A stretch of 64,000 bases of DNA from a gamma proteobacterium NOR5-3 (GTDB lineage Bacteria; Pseudomonadota; Gammaproteobacteria; Pseudomonadales; Halieaceae). The notes beneath the pieces were generated by a model. It saw nothing but the letters and a program-made list of their open reading frames with translations, was not told the origin of the DNA and ran no database searches. This document shows, piece by piece, positions 31,800 to 39,358 of the stretch. A program made the translations under genes and the position numbers. Numbering within the stretch: the stretch's first letter is position 1; each line of letters starts with the position of its first letter. The stretch lies in NCBI GenBank assembly GCA_000158155.1, contig DS999405.1, positions 1,291,738 through 1,355,737 of the forward strand, given 5' to 3'.

Positions 31800-32798
31800 T
31801 TACCAGTCCTTCATCGTCGCAAGAACATCACATACTCGACAGCTATAGCCCCACTCGTTGTCATACCAGTTCAGCACCCGCAGATAACGACCTCCGGTCA
31901 CGGCCGTAAAGCCGCTGTCGTAAATCGATGAATGGCTATTGCCGATCACATCCGTGGATACCAGGGGACGATCACTGTATTGCAGTATCCCTTTCATACG
32001 CGGCGAATCCGCAGCGGCCCTTACGGCACGATCTACTTCTTCGACAGACACCGTGCGCGATAGTTTCACAAACAAATCCACCACTGATCCATCGGGTACC
32101 GGGACGCGTGAGGCAATGCCGTGCAGCCGACCCTTTAAGTCCGGCAGCACCACGCCTACCGCTTTGGCCGCCCCGGTAGAGGTGGGAATAATATTTTCTG
32201 CTGCAGCACGACTACGCCGCCAGTCAGAGTGCGGTACATCTGCCAGACGCTGGTCATTGGTGTAGGCGTGCACCGTGTTGATAACCCCTTCGAGAATGCC
32301 AAACTCCTCGTGTAATACCCGTGCCATGGGCGCCAGGCAGTTGGTGGTGCAACTGGCGTTGGACACTATCCGGTGCGATTCATTGAGGCCCTCTTCATTG
32401 ACTCCGAGCACCACCGTGTAATCAATCTCATCCTTTGCCGGCACCGTGAGCACTACTCTTGGCGCGCCGGCATCGATGTGCATTTGTAATTGCTCACGGG
32501 AGCGAAAAACACCCGTGGACTCCACCACGGCATCAACACCCAGTTCGGCCCAGGGTAAGTCAGAAGGCACACGCTCGCTGAGCATGCGCACCCGGCCTTT
32601 GGGGGTTACCAGGTGATCGTCTTCCAGGGACAGGTCATGGGTAAAGGGTCCCATGACCGTATCGTATTTCAACAAATAGCGCAGCGCGTCATGATCAAAC
32701 AGATCGTTGACTGCCACGATCTCGATATCATCCCGCTCCTCAAGAATACGAAACACCGAGCGCCCGATGCGCCCAAATCCATTGATCGCGATTCTCAT
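31800..32798 (-). CDS. gap: Glyceraldehyde-3-phosphate dehydrogenase
   Basis: Glycolytic enzyme that oxidises glyceraldehyde 3-phosphate to 1,3-bisphosphoglycerate with NAD+. The 332-residue protein has NGFGRIGR at the nucleotide site, catalytic Cys150 in SNASCTTN, base His177 in NTVHAYTNDQ, phosphate-binding TSTGAA (206-211) and Arg231, and the closing NWYDNEWGYS that binds nicotinamide. The motifs fit GAPDH and not erythrose-4-phosphate dehydrogenase. NDL at the end of the second beta strand suggests NAD preference. Its ATG overlaps the stop of the upstream catalytically dead paralogue (ATGA), so the two are translated together. Confidence 0.95.
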   Translation of the reverse strand: MRIAINGFGRIGRSVFRILEERDDIEIVAVNDLFDHDALRYLLKYDTVMGPFTHDLSLEDDHLVTPKGRVRMLSERVPSDLPWAELGVDAVVESTGVFRSREQLQMHIDAGAPRVVLTVPAKDEIDYTVVLGVNEEGLNESHRIVSNASCTTNCLAPMARVLHEEFGILEGVINTVHAYTNDQRLADVPHSDWRRSRAAAENIIPTSTGAAKAVGVVLPDLKGRLHGIASRVPVPDGSVVDLFVKLSRTVSVEEVDRAVRAAADSPRMKGILQYSDRPLVSTDVIGNSHSSIYDSGFTAVTGGRYLRVLNWYDNEWGYSCRVCDVLATMKDW

Positions 32799-33820
32799 GA
32801 CGCGGCCTCCTGTTGGCGATCAAGTTCGGCGTAGAGCCTTGCCACATCCAGCAGCCGCGCCGCATGTCCCCGGGTTTCATACCAACCGAGCATCTTGATG
32901 AAATGATCGCCCGCCTTGAGCGTACCCTTGGTATCAAACAGCAAAGAATACTCACTGCCCAGCACGTCCGATGAAACAATGGGGTCCTCCACTACCGCAA
33001 CGCTGCTGGAATGCAGCTGTGCACCGGCCCGCATGACCTCGTTGATGTCCTCGGCACTTACAGCGTCGGAGTCAAGGACCAGCGTGGTATCCAGCAAGCA
33101 GCCCTCCTGCACCGGCACATTCAGCGTCGAGGTATGTAGCTTGCCGGCGAAGCTTGGAAGGATATGTCCCAGCCATCGACCGGCATCGTGGCCATTGGGA
33201 ATAATGTTCTTGGGGGCGGAGCGGCTCCGGCGATAGTCACTCCCTGCGTAATCCTGAAGCGCCTGATCCGAGGTGTAGGCATGCACCGAAGTCATGCTTC
33301 CGCACTCAATGACAAAGTGTTCTGACAAAATATGAAGCAGTAGGCACAGCGCCGTCGTGGTCGGTGACCCGGCGGAAATCATGCGATCCCGAACGTCTGC
33401 AGAATCTCCATTGATCTTTGGGATGACAATGCGGTCAATATTGTCATCGGGTAATGTGCGAATGAGCACCCGCGGCGCTCCGCCAGCCAGGTGTGATCGC
33501 ATATCCCGTTCTGAGCCATAAATACCGGTGGCGTCTATCACCATGTCGACATCGAAGATATCCCAGGGCATTTCCGCAGGCGTATCAATGGACATGAGTC
33601 GTGTGCGCTGACGATCCGTGGTGAGAAAATTCCCGTCGAGGCGACACTGCGAGGGGTCCTGCGCCTCGGACTGCAGCAGGTAATGCAGAATATCCGGTCG
33701 GCCAACGTCTGCCACCGCGACCACGGCGATATCGGACGAGGCACAGGCAAGTTCGTAGATCTGCCGTCCGGTCTGACCGAAGCCCATGATACCCAGACGT
33801 ATGGGTCTGCTTGCGTCCAT
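32795..33820 (-). CDS. GAPDH paralogue lacking the catalytic cysteine (predicted pseudoenzyme)
   Basis: A 341-residue GAPDH homologue. I chose the ATG at 33820 because AGGAGGA lies 7 bases before it; the open frame upstream to 33958 is poor sequence. The Rossmann motif GFGQTGR, TSVHAYTSDQ (His180) and DYRRSRSAPKNIIP align well with the neighbouring real GAPDH. Key residues are lost: SNASCTTN becomes SAGSPTTT (catalytic Cys to Pro153), the phosphate loop TSTGAA becomes NGHDAG, the Arg of ASRVPVP is gone (TLNVPVQ), and NDL becomes ADV. The terminal WYDNEWGYS becomes WYETRGHAA. It cannot use the normal mechanism, yet the frame is intact and coupled to gap by a 4-bp overlap. A regulatory or hetero-oligomer role is inferred. 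Confidence 0.85.
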   Translation of the reverse strand: MDASRPIRLGIMGFGQTGRQIYELACASSDIAVVAVADVGRPDILHYLLQSEAQDPSQCRLDGNFLTTDRQRTRLMSIDTPAEMPWDIFDVDMVIDATGIYGSERDMRSHLAGGAPRVLIRTLPDDNIDRIVIPKINGDSADVRDRMISAGSPTTTALCLLLHILSEHFVIECGSMTSVHAYTSDQALQDYAGSDYRRSRSAPKNIIPNGHDAGRWLGHILPSFAGKLHTSTLNVPVQEGCLLDTTLVLDSDAVSAEDINEVMRAGAQLHSSSVAVVEDPIVSSDVLGSEYSLLFDTKGTLKAGDHFIKMLGWYETRGHAARLLDVARLYAELDRQQEAAS

Positions 33821-33960
33821 CGCAAAGTCCTCCTGAACCGACAAAGGTGAGTTTCTACACCTGAGTGTTGCACCCGCCATGAGCAGAGTCAAAGTAGCCC
33901 TGTGATAAGCAATCCGAGAGCAGACTGCCGGCGTAAAAAGGCTTACAAAGGAGAACAACT

Positions 33961-34641
33961 ATGAACCAAGCAGTCGCGACTCAAACCCTTGAATTTGCTG
34001 ACAATATGAGTGCTGAGGCCCGCAGCGTACGGCAGGCTTTACTGGATCGCGGGCTGGAAACGCCGCTGGTGGACAACGGCCTGACGCGCCAGCAGAAATA
34101 TGAACGAATTCGCGACAGCTTCCGGGAGATCACCGAAACGCTGGGGCTGGATCTTCGGGATGACAGCCTTCAGGAGACGCCGCATCGCATCGCAAAAATG
34201 TACGTGGACGAAATCTTTAGCGGACTGGATTACAGTCAGTTTCCAAAGATTTCGGTCATCGAAAACAAAATGCAGGTCGAAGAAATGGTGCTTGTTGACG
34301 ATATAGATCTCGTGAGCACCTGTGAGCACCACTTTGTGACCATCGATGGCACCGCACGCGTGGCCTACATACCCGGTGACAAGATCATTGGACTGTCAAA
34401 GATTAATCGCATCGTGCGATTTTTTGCGCAGCGACCTCAGGTACAGGAGCGCCTTACGCAACAGGTTCTGGTTGCACTGCAGACGCTGCTCGAAACTGAC
34501 AACGTAGCGATTACCATCAACGCCGTGCACTACTGCGTAAAATCCCGGGGCGTGATGGATAGCAATTCGTCTACCCGAACCACGGCACTCGGTGGTGTGT
34601 TCAAGTCTGATGCCGCAACTCGAGGCGAGTTTTTACGCTAG
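33961..34641 (+). CDS. folE: GTP cyclohydrolase I
   Basis: Converts GTP to 7,8-dihydroneopterin triphosphate, the first step of tetrahydrofolate synthesis. The zinc ligands Cys121 and His124 in CEHHF and Cys192 in HYCVKSRG are present, with [23 protein letters not shown] and the C-terminal [12 protein letters not shown] segment. At 226 residues it resembles E. coli FolE. AAAGGAG lies 7 bases before the ATG. It is divergent from the GAPDH pair across 140 bp. Confidence 0.97.
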   Translation: MNQAVATQTLEFADNMSAEARSVRQALLDRGLETPLVDNGLTRQQKYERIRDSFREITETLGLDLRDDSLQETPHRIAKMYVDEIFSGLDYSQFPKISVIENKMQVEEMVLVDDIDLVSTCEHHFVTIDGTARVAYIPGDKIIGLSKINRIVRFFAQRPQVQERLTQQVLVALQTLLETDNVAITINAVHYCVKSRGVMDSNSSTRTTALGGVFKSDAATRGEFLR

Positions 34642-34675
34642 CAGCGCCGCAAAGGCGTCTGGCGCACTTTCCCGG

Positions 34676-35137
34676 CTAAGCACGTTTTGCCAACCAGCTG
34701 TCCAGAGCGTTGGCAAAGCGCTGCTTGTCACTGTTATCCAGGGGCGCGGGACCGCCGGTGTTAACACCGCTATCTCGCAGTTCCGTCATAAAGTCCCGCA
34801 CGGCCAATCGTGACCGGGCATTCTCAGCCGTGTAGCGCTCTCCCCGGGGACTAATGGCCAAGGCCCCCCGCTCCACCACCTCCGCGGCAAGGGGGATGTC
34901 CTGGGTAACTACAAGATCACAGCTATGGAGCCGCTTGAGGATTTCGCTGTCAGCGACATCAAAACCCGAGGGAACCTGAACGAACTTGAGAAACGGGGAC
35001 GGCGGCACTGTCATGGCGTGGTTGGCCAACAGCGTGACCGGGCATTGGGACCGGGTCGCAGCGCGAAACAGAATTTCCTTGATAGGCACCGGACAGGCAT
35101 CGGCGTCCACCCATACCTGCCCGCTTTTGTCCGTCAC
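34676..35137 (-). CDS. YaiI/YqxD-family protein (DUF188)
   Basis: A 153-residue protein of the conserved DUF188 family (YaiI in E. coli), which has a PIN/NYN-nuclease-like core. VWVDADACPVPIKEILFRAA at the N-terminus, DSEILKRLHSCDLVVTQDIPLAAEVVERGA and GERYTAENARSRLAVRDFMTELRDSG are family signatures, with acidic residues placed as in a nuclease site. The biological role is not established. It lies 5 bp downstream of the acyl-CoA ligase gene on the same strand. Confidence 0.9.
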   Translation of the reverse strand: MTDKSGQVWVDADACPVPIKEILFRAATRSQCPVTLLANHAMTVPPSPFLKFVQVPSGFDVADSEILKRLHSCDLVVTQDIPLAAEVVERGALAISPRGERYTAENARSRLAVRDFMTELRDSGVNTGGPAPLDNSDKQRFANALDSWLAKRA

Positions 35138-35142
35138 CTCAT

Positions 35143-36792
35143 TCAGCTCCAGTGAATCAAAACTTCCCGCTGCTCGGCGGACTTCCGTGCAAGACTCTCG
35201 CCGAGCTCGCCAAAGAGCTCTTCGACCTTGTCCCGACGAATTTTCAACGTGGGCGTGAGCACCTCATTTTCAATGCTCCAGGGCTCCGTGCTGATAATCA
35301 CGGCACCAATCCGCGCGTGCTTTTCAATCTCTTCATTGATCGCTGCGACAGTGTCCCGAATCGACGCCTCCACCACATCGCGGCTTTCGCTTTGCGCCGC
35401 GTCCGTGAGCACGGCAATCATTACCGTCTTGGAAAATCCGCGACCGATGAGACATTGCTGCTCGATGAACGCGTTGTGCGCAAACATGCCTTCAATGGGT
35501 GGCGGTGCAACGAACTTGCCCTGAATCGTTTTAAAATAGTCCTTAACGCGACCCGTAATGTAAATGAAGCCATCCTCATCTACCTTGGCCTTATCACCGG
35601 TGTGCAGCCAACCATCACGGATCAGCTCAGCGGTTTTATCAGGCTGCTTGTAATATCCCGGGGTGCAGCCATTCGCACGCACCGCCAGCTCACCTTCCTC
35701 GGTAATCTTGTATTCAACCTCTCCCACGGGCTTGCCAATAGAGCCAATACGCCGCGTATCGTGGCCGCTCACAATGAGTCCCATGGCTTCAGTCTGACCA
35801 AAGCCTTCCATGAGCTTAAGCCCCAGGGAGTCCCACCAATGAATCAGTGGAGGCGGCGTTGGCGCGGCGGCGGCCAGACAAAACTCCACCTCGCCCAGGC
35901 CCATGGTGTCCAGGACCAGCTTGCCGATGCCCTCGGCATCTTCTTTCAATGCAGCCTCCAGGGCTTCCTGACCGCCAAACTTGCCAACCACCGCCTGCTG
36001 AAACTGCTCCCAGATTCTGGGTGGTCCAAAGAACATATGCGGGCGAGTTCTCTGAAGATCTCGCAGGATGTGCTCCAAAGATTCGTTAAAGTTCACCTCT
36101 CCACAGCAAAACAGCGAGGAATACTCCACGATCTGACGCTCAGCAATATGCGACAGCGGAAGATAGGAGAAGTAGCGCGGCTGGTCGCGAAGGCCAAAAG
36201 CATCGATAAATCGTCGAATAGGCACCACATTGCTTTCGTGCGTCTGAATCACACCCTTGGGGACCCCGGTGGTGCCTGAGGTGAAAACCAGGGACATCAT
36301 GTCGTCGGGAGCACACTGGTAACTGATCTCCTTGCCCTCTCCCTCAGCGAGCAGTTGATCCCAGGTAAGGTGATCGCCCTCGATTTCCACGCCGGGTAGC
36401 GCAACGATGGTAATGTCGGCGGGCAGCACGGGGCGCACCACTTCCCAGTTAGGACTTTCTCCCACAAAGATCACCTTTGCTTCGGTAAACTCTGCGATGT
36501 ATTGCGCTGTTCCGGCCGGCAGGGTCGTAAACATGCTCACCGTGACGTTACCCGAACGGATAACCGCAAGATCAGCCATAAACCAGTGAGGCCGATTGCG
36601 CGACAGCATGATCATGCTCTGGCCATGCCCAAATCGAGCCTCGAGTGCCGCCGCAACAGCATTAATTTGTCGGCGAGCCTCAGCCCAACTGTAGTCGACA
36701 CTGCCCTCCTCTTGCAGATCACGCATCCAGATTTTATCGCCCCGGGTATCAGCCCAGTGGTCGAGGAATTCAGGCAGGGTTTGGAAGTTCAT
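35143..36792 (-). CDS. Long-chain acyl-CoA synthetase-like AMP-binding protein
   Basis: ATP-dependent ligase that activates a carboxylic acid as acyl-AMP and then acyl-CoA. The 549-residue protein has the AMP-binding P-loop VFTSGTTGVPKGVIQTH (~170-186), YLPLSHIAERQ, GFGQTEAMGLI, and DGWLHTGDKAKVDEDGFIYITGRVKDYFKT with the following GK. The layout matches the FAA1/COG1022 long-chain group. The N-terminus LPEFLDHWADTRGDKIWM is typical. It is preceded by an AT-rich stretch (36793-36860) that probably holds the promoter; boxes are too ambiguous to assign. The specific fatty acid is unknown. Confidence 0.88.
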   Translation of the reverse strand: MNFQTLPEFLDHWADTRGDKIWMRDLQEEGSVDYSWAEARRQINAVAAALEARFGHGQSMIMLSRNRPHWFMADLAVIRSGNVTVSMFTTLPAGTAQYIAEFTEAKVIFVGESPNWEVVRPVLPADITIVALPGVEIEGDHLTWDQLLAEGEGKEISYQCAPDDMMSLVFTSGTTGVPKGVIQTHESNVVPIRRFIDAFGLRDQPRYFSYLPLSHIAERQIVEYSSLFCCGEVNFNESLEHILRDLQRTRPHMFFGPPRIWEQFQQAVVGKFGGQEALEAALKEDAEGIGKLVLDTMGLGEVEFCLAAAAPTPPPLIHWWDSLGLKLMEGFGQTEAMGLIVSGHDTRRIGSIGKPVGEVEYKITEEGELAVRANGCTPGYYKQPDKTAELIRDGWLHTGDKAKVDEDGFIYITGRVKDYFKTIQGKFVAPPPIEGMFAHNAFIEQQCLIGRGFSKTVMIAVLTDAAQSESRDVVEASIRDTVAAINEEIEKHARIGAVIISTEPWSIENEVLTPTLKIRRDKVEELFGELGESLARKSAEQREVLIHWS

Positions 36793-36876
36793 TATCGTTC
36801 TATCTCCACAATCAACGTTTATTCAACAATCATTAAACAGTAATTAAACAACAGGGTTACCAATCATACTCAATAG

Positions 36877-37473
36877 TCAGTTCAACCACTCCAGGGTTCG
36901 AGCGCCAGCACCCTGAGGAGTTCCGCGTTGCTCGATACCGGTATCACCCATACCCGGGCTCTGGGGGTTATTGAGTGTCTGGGGAATAGGCAGCAATTGA
37001 CGTGCTCCCCAGCCATGCTGAGGCAGGGGTAGCAAAAGATCCTGAACGCTCACCACCGATACAAAACTGTAAAAAGGCTGAATCGCTGCACCGCTACCTA
37101 AACTTTCATCCCGGTGTACGCGCTGCGCGGCGCTCACCCGCCGATCCGCATCAAACGTCACCATCAAATAATCGCCTTCGATGTGCGCACTACCCCAATC
37201 GAAATTGAGAAAGTCGGCACCGGCCCACCCGAGGCTCAAGCCCAACGCCGACTCGCGCACCTCCCACGCTTCCCAGGCCATCACCAACTGGTCCTCGCTG
37301 GCGGCAAATCGCAAAGGAGGGCCGAGCTGCGCAAGAACGCTGGCCAGCGTTCTGCCCTGGGCGTCCTGTTCAAAGCGCTCCGGCAGCGCCTCGCCCATTT
37401 CGTAGTACCACTGCGTGCAGCCACTGAGCAGCATACCAAGGCTCAGCAGCGCTATAGCAAAACTAGCTCTCAT
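36877..37473 (-). CDS. Predicted lipoprotein of unknown function
   Basis: A 198-residue protein with a signal peptide and lipobox LLSGC (Cys19). The middle segment DAQGRTLASVLAQLGPP followed by beta-rich sequence resembles the start of BamE/SmpA-type folds and the partner gene just upstream, suggesting a common origin. The C-terminal third is Pro/Gly/Gln-rich and low in structure. It overlaps the upstream lipoprotein gene by 11 bases. I do not recognise a named family. Confidence 0.7.
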   Translation of the reverse strand: MRASFAIALLSLGMLLSGCTQWYYEMGEALPERFEQDAQGRTLASVLAQLGPPLRFAASEDQLVMAWEAWEVRESALGLSLGWAGADFLNFDWGSAHIEGDYLMVTFDADRRVSAAQRVHRDESLGSGAAIQPFYSFVSVVSVQDLLLPLPQHGWGARQLLPIPQTLNNPQSPGMGDTGIEQRGTPQGAGARTLEWLN

Positions 37474-37831
37474 CAGCAGGTGCTACCCACCCGGAGTAAT
37501 CAGCAAGAATGTCATTTTCGTCAAAAATAAATACCGCCCTGTCATAGCGCGCTGTCATGTTAAAGCGGTTGTACGCCAGTAATATGAGGCCCTGACCCCG
37601 GGCGGACTCATTCAGGTAATAAAGCACCGTTTCGTCGCCCAGGCTTACCAGCTGCGACGGCGGACCTAACCTGGCCATCACGTCACCCCGCGTGGTTACC
37701 CCTTCTCGAAAACTATCCAGTGTGGCCTGGTCCCAGTTGACCTCGACGCCGCGCTCGGAGTCATACTGCGCACAGGCGCCAAGCAGCAGCACAGTAAGCA
37801 GTACAAAATAACGAAAGCCTGAACAAAGCAT
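37463..37831 (-). CDS. Small BamE/SmpA-like lipoprotein
   Basis: A 122-residue lipoprotein with lipobox LLGAC (Cys20). The sequence after it, DSFREGVTTRGDVMARLGPPSQLVSLGDETVLYYLNESARG, has the glycine-turn helix pattern (x-G-x-T-x-x-D-V-x-x-x-L-G-x-P) of the SmpA/OmlA/BamE superfamily. It is not BamE itself, as length and surrounding genes differ. Together with the overlapping downstream lipoprotein it forms a two-gene unit, presumably in the outer membrane. Confidence 0.75.
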   Translation of the reverse strand: MLCSGFRYFVLLTVLLLGACAQYDSERGVEVNWDQATLDSFREGVTTRGDVMARLGPPSQLVSLGDETVLYYLNESARGQGLILLAYNRFNMTARYDRAVFIFDENDILADYSGWVAPADES

Positions 37832-37905
37832 ACAAGGTGTTCCAACTGATGGGAGGGAGCGACGAATAATAGCCCAGAATATCCGAGCTTGGAACTCGGA
37901 TATTG

Positions 37906-38649
37906 TTACCAGGTAATGGTTTCTCCGGCCCAGTCCAAATAGGACAGTTCGCCATCGACACCATGGGTATCCAGAATCCGATCCAGCTGTCCGGCAACAA
38001 AGTCGGGAGCGAAAAGCTTGCCCTCGGGCACGCCGCGCTGGAAGGGCTCAGAGAGAGCGGTATCGACCGTGCCGGGATGGAAAGCTATGAGCTTTACACC
38101 TTTGGCACGACGGGCAAGCTCGATGGAAGCGGATCTAAGGCCCATATTAAGCGCCGCTTTTGCACTACGATAGCTATACCATCCCCCCAGTCGGTTATCC
38201 CCGATACTCCCCACCCGAGCGCTCAATACCGCAATTCGGCAATCAGGATTTTTACGCAGTCCCGGCGCCAGGGCCGAAAGCCACAGCATGGGAAGTATGC
38301 AGTTAACGCGATAAGCCTCCTGCATGGATGCAAGCTGTAATGCATCGAGCGACTTTTCCGGCCCGTAAGAAGGGCCATGCAAAGTGCCCAGCGCAATAAC
38401 GATACGGGACAAGCGTGGGCTTTCTTGCACAATCATCCCGGCCAGTTCAGCAATACTCTTCTCAGACTGATCGGTCGACAGCGGGCGAAGAGAGCTCTGT
38501 GAACCCGGATCGACGTCCGCGCTTCGGCTCACCGCCCAAACGGCATCGAAGCGTGGGTCCTGACTCCAGCGCTGTGCCATGGCACTGCCGATCCCACCTC
38601 CAGCCCCAACCACAAGCCCCTGCATTGCTGTCGCAGTTTCACTCACCAC
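37906..38649 (-). CDS. Short-chain dehydrogenase/reductase
   Basis: A 247-residue SDR enzyme using NAD(P). The glycine-rich cofactor motif VVGAGGGIGSAMA (13-25), the LSARVGSIGDN serine segment and the catalytic YRSAK (Tyr-x-x-x-Lys) are visible, with FHPGTVDTALSEPF after it. The pattern is close to the C-factor/CsgA-like subgroup found widely in gammaproteobacteria. Substrate unknown. Divergent from the ChaC gene across ~100 bp. Confidence 0.87.
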   Translation of the reverse strand: MVSETATAMQGLVVGAGGGIGSAMAQRWSQDPRFDAVWAVSRSADVDPGSQSSLRPLSTDQSEKSIAELAGMIVQESPRLSRIVIALGTLHGPSYGPEKSLDALQLASMQEAYRVNCILPMLWLSALAPGLRKNPDCRIAVLSARVGSIGDNRLGGWYSYRSAKAALNMGLRSASIELARRAKGVKLIAFHPGTVDTALSEPFQRGVPEGKLFAPDFVAGQLDRILDTHGVDGELSYLDWAGETITW

Positions 38650-38747
38650 AATCTCCCAATGTGAAAACCCAGTCCAAGAAGACTACGCAAACCGTTAGTG
38701 AGCAGATGTAACATGGCCCCCCTACGGGATGACAGGGAGCGAGTTTT

Positions 38748-39287
38748 GTGGACGACACGTTAGACGATCAGCATTGGGTGTTTGGCTACGGGTCGCTGAT
38801 TTATAAAGTGGACTTCCCCTATCTGGAGCGCGAGATCGCCTCGCTCCGAGGCTGGTCGCGGCGCTTCTGGCAGGGCTCTGTGGACCACCGGGGCACACCC
38901 GAATCGCCAGGACGCGTGGTCACTCTTATTCCCGATACTCATGCCTTGTGCCGGGGGGTGGCATTTCTCGTCGATGAGTCGGTATTCGCACATTTGGATC
39001 ACCGGGAAAAAAACGGCTACGAACGGCATAAGACTCAACTGTGTCTTGAGGAAAGACAACAAACCGTCACTGGCACGTTTTACATTGCAGCGGCGGACAA
39101 TCCTGCCTTTTTGGGGGATGCGCCGGATCCCGAGCTCGCAAGACACATCGCCGAAAGCCATGGCCCCAGTGGGAGCAACGCACAGTACCTGCTGCGTCTT
39201 GCCGATGCACTGAGGGATATCGGCGAGCATGACCCGCATGTCCTGAATCTGGAGCGAGAGCTACTGGCACTCACGCAAAAGGGCTGA
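38748..39287 (+). CDS. Gamma-glutamylcyclotransferase (ChaC-like)
   Basis: A cytoplasmic enzyme predicted to split glutathione into 5-oxoproline and Cys-Gly. The 179-residue protein begins with the ChaC signature WVFGYGSLIYKVDFPYLER and has GWSRRFWQGSVDHRGTPESPGRVVTL and LDHREKNGYERH, where the Glu is the expected catalytic acid. The start is a GTG at 38748, and length fits the ChaC/GCG group. It is convergent with feoB, 71 bp apart, with no clear terminator. Confidence 0.9.
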   Translation: MDDTLDDQHWVFGYGSLIYKVDFPYLEREIASLRGWSRRFWQGSVDHRGTPESPGRVVTLIPDTHALCRGVAFLVDESVFAHLDHREKNGYERHKTQLCLEERQQTVTGTFYIAAADNPAFLGDAPDPELARHIAESHGPSGSNAQYLLRLADALRDIGEHDPHVLNLERELLALTQKG

Positions 39288-39358
39288 GAACACAGTCAGC
39301 ACAGTAGAGACAGCCTGAAAAAATCTGCGCCGCAGTACTCACCAGCGAGGGCCGCCGC

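Noticed and set aside
31800-32798. Erythrose-4-phosphate dehydrogenase (epd) instead of gap
   Set aside because: NDL, HAYTNDQ and TSTGAA motifs fit GAPDH; Epd has NEL, HSAMHDQ and VDTKLA at these places.
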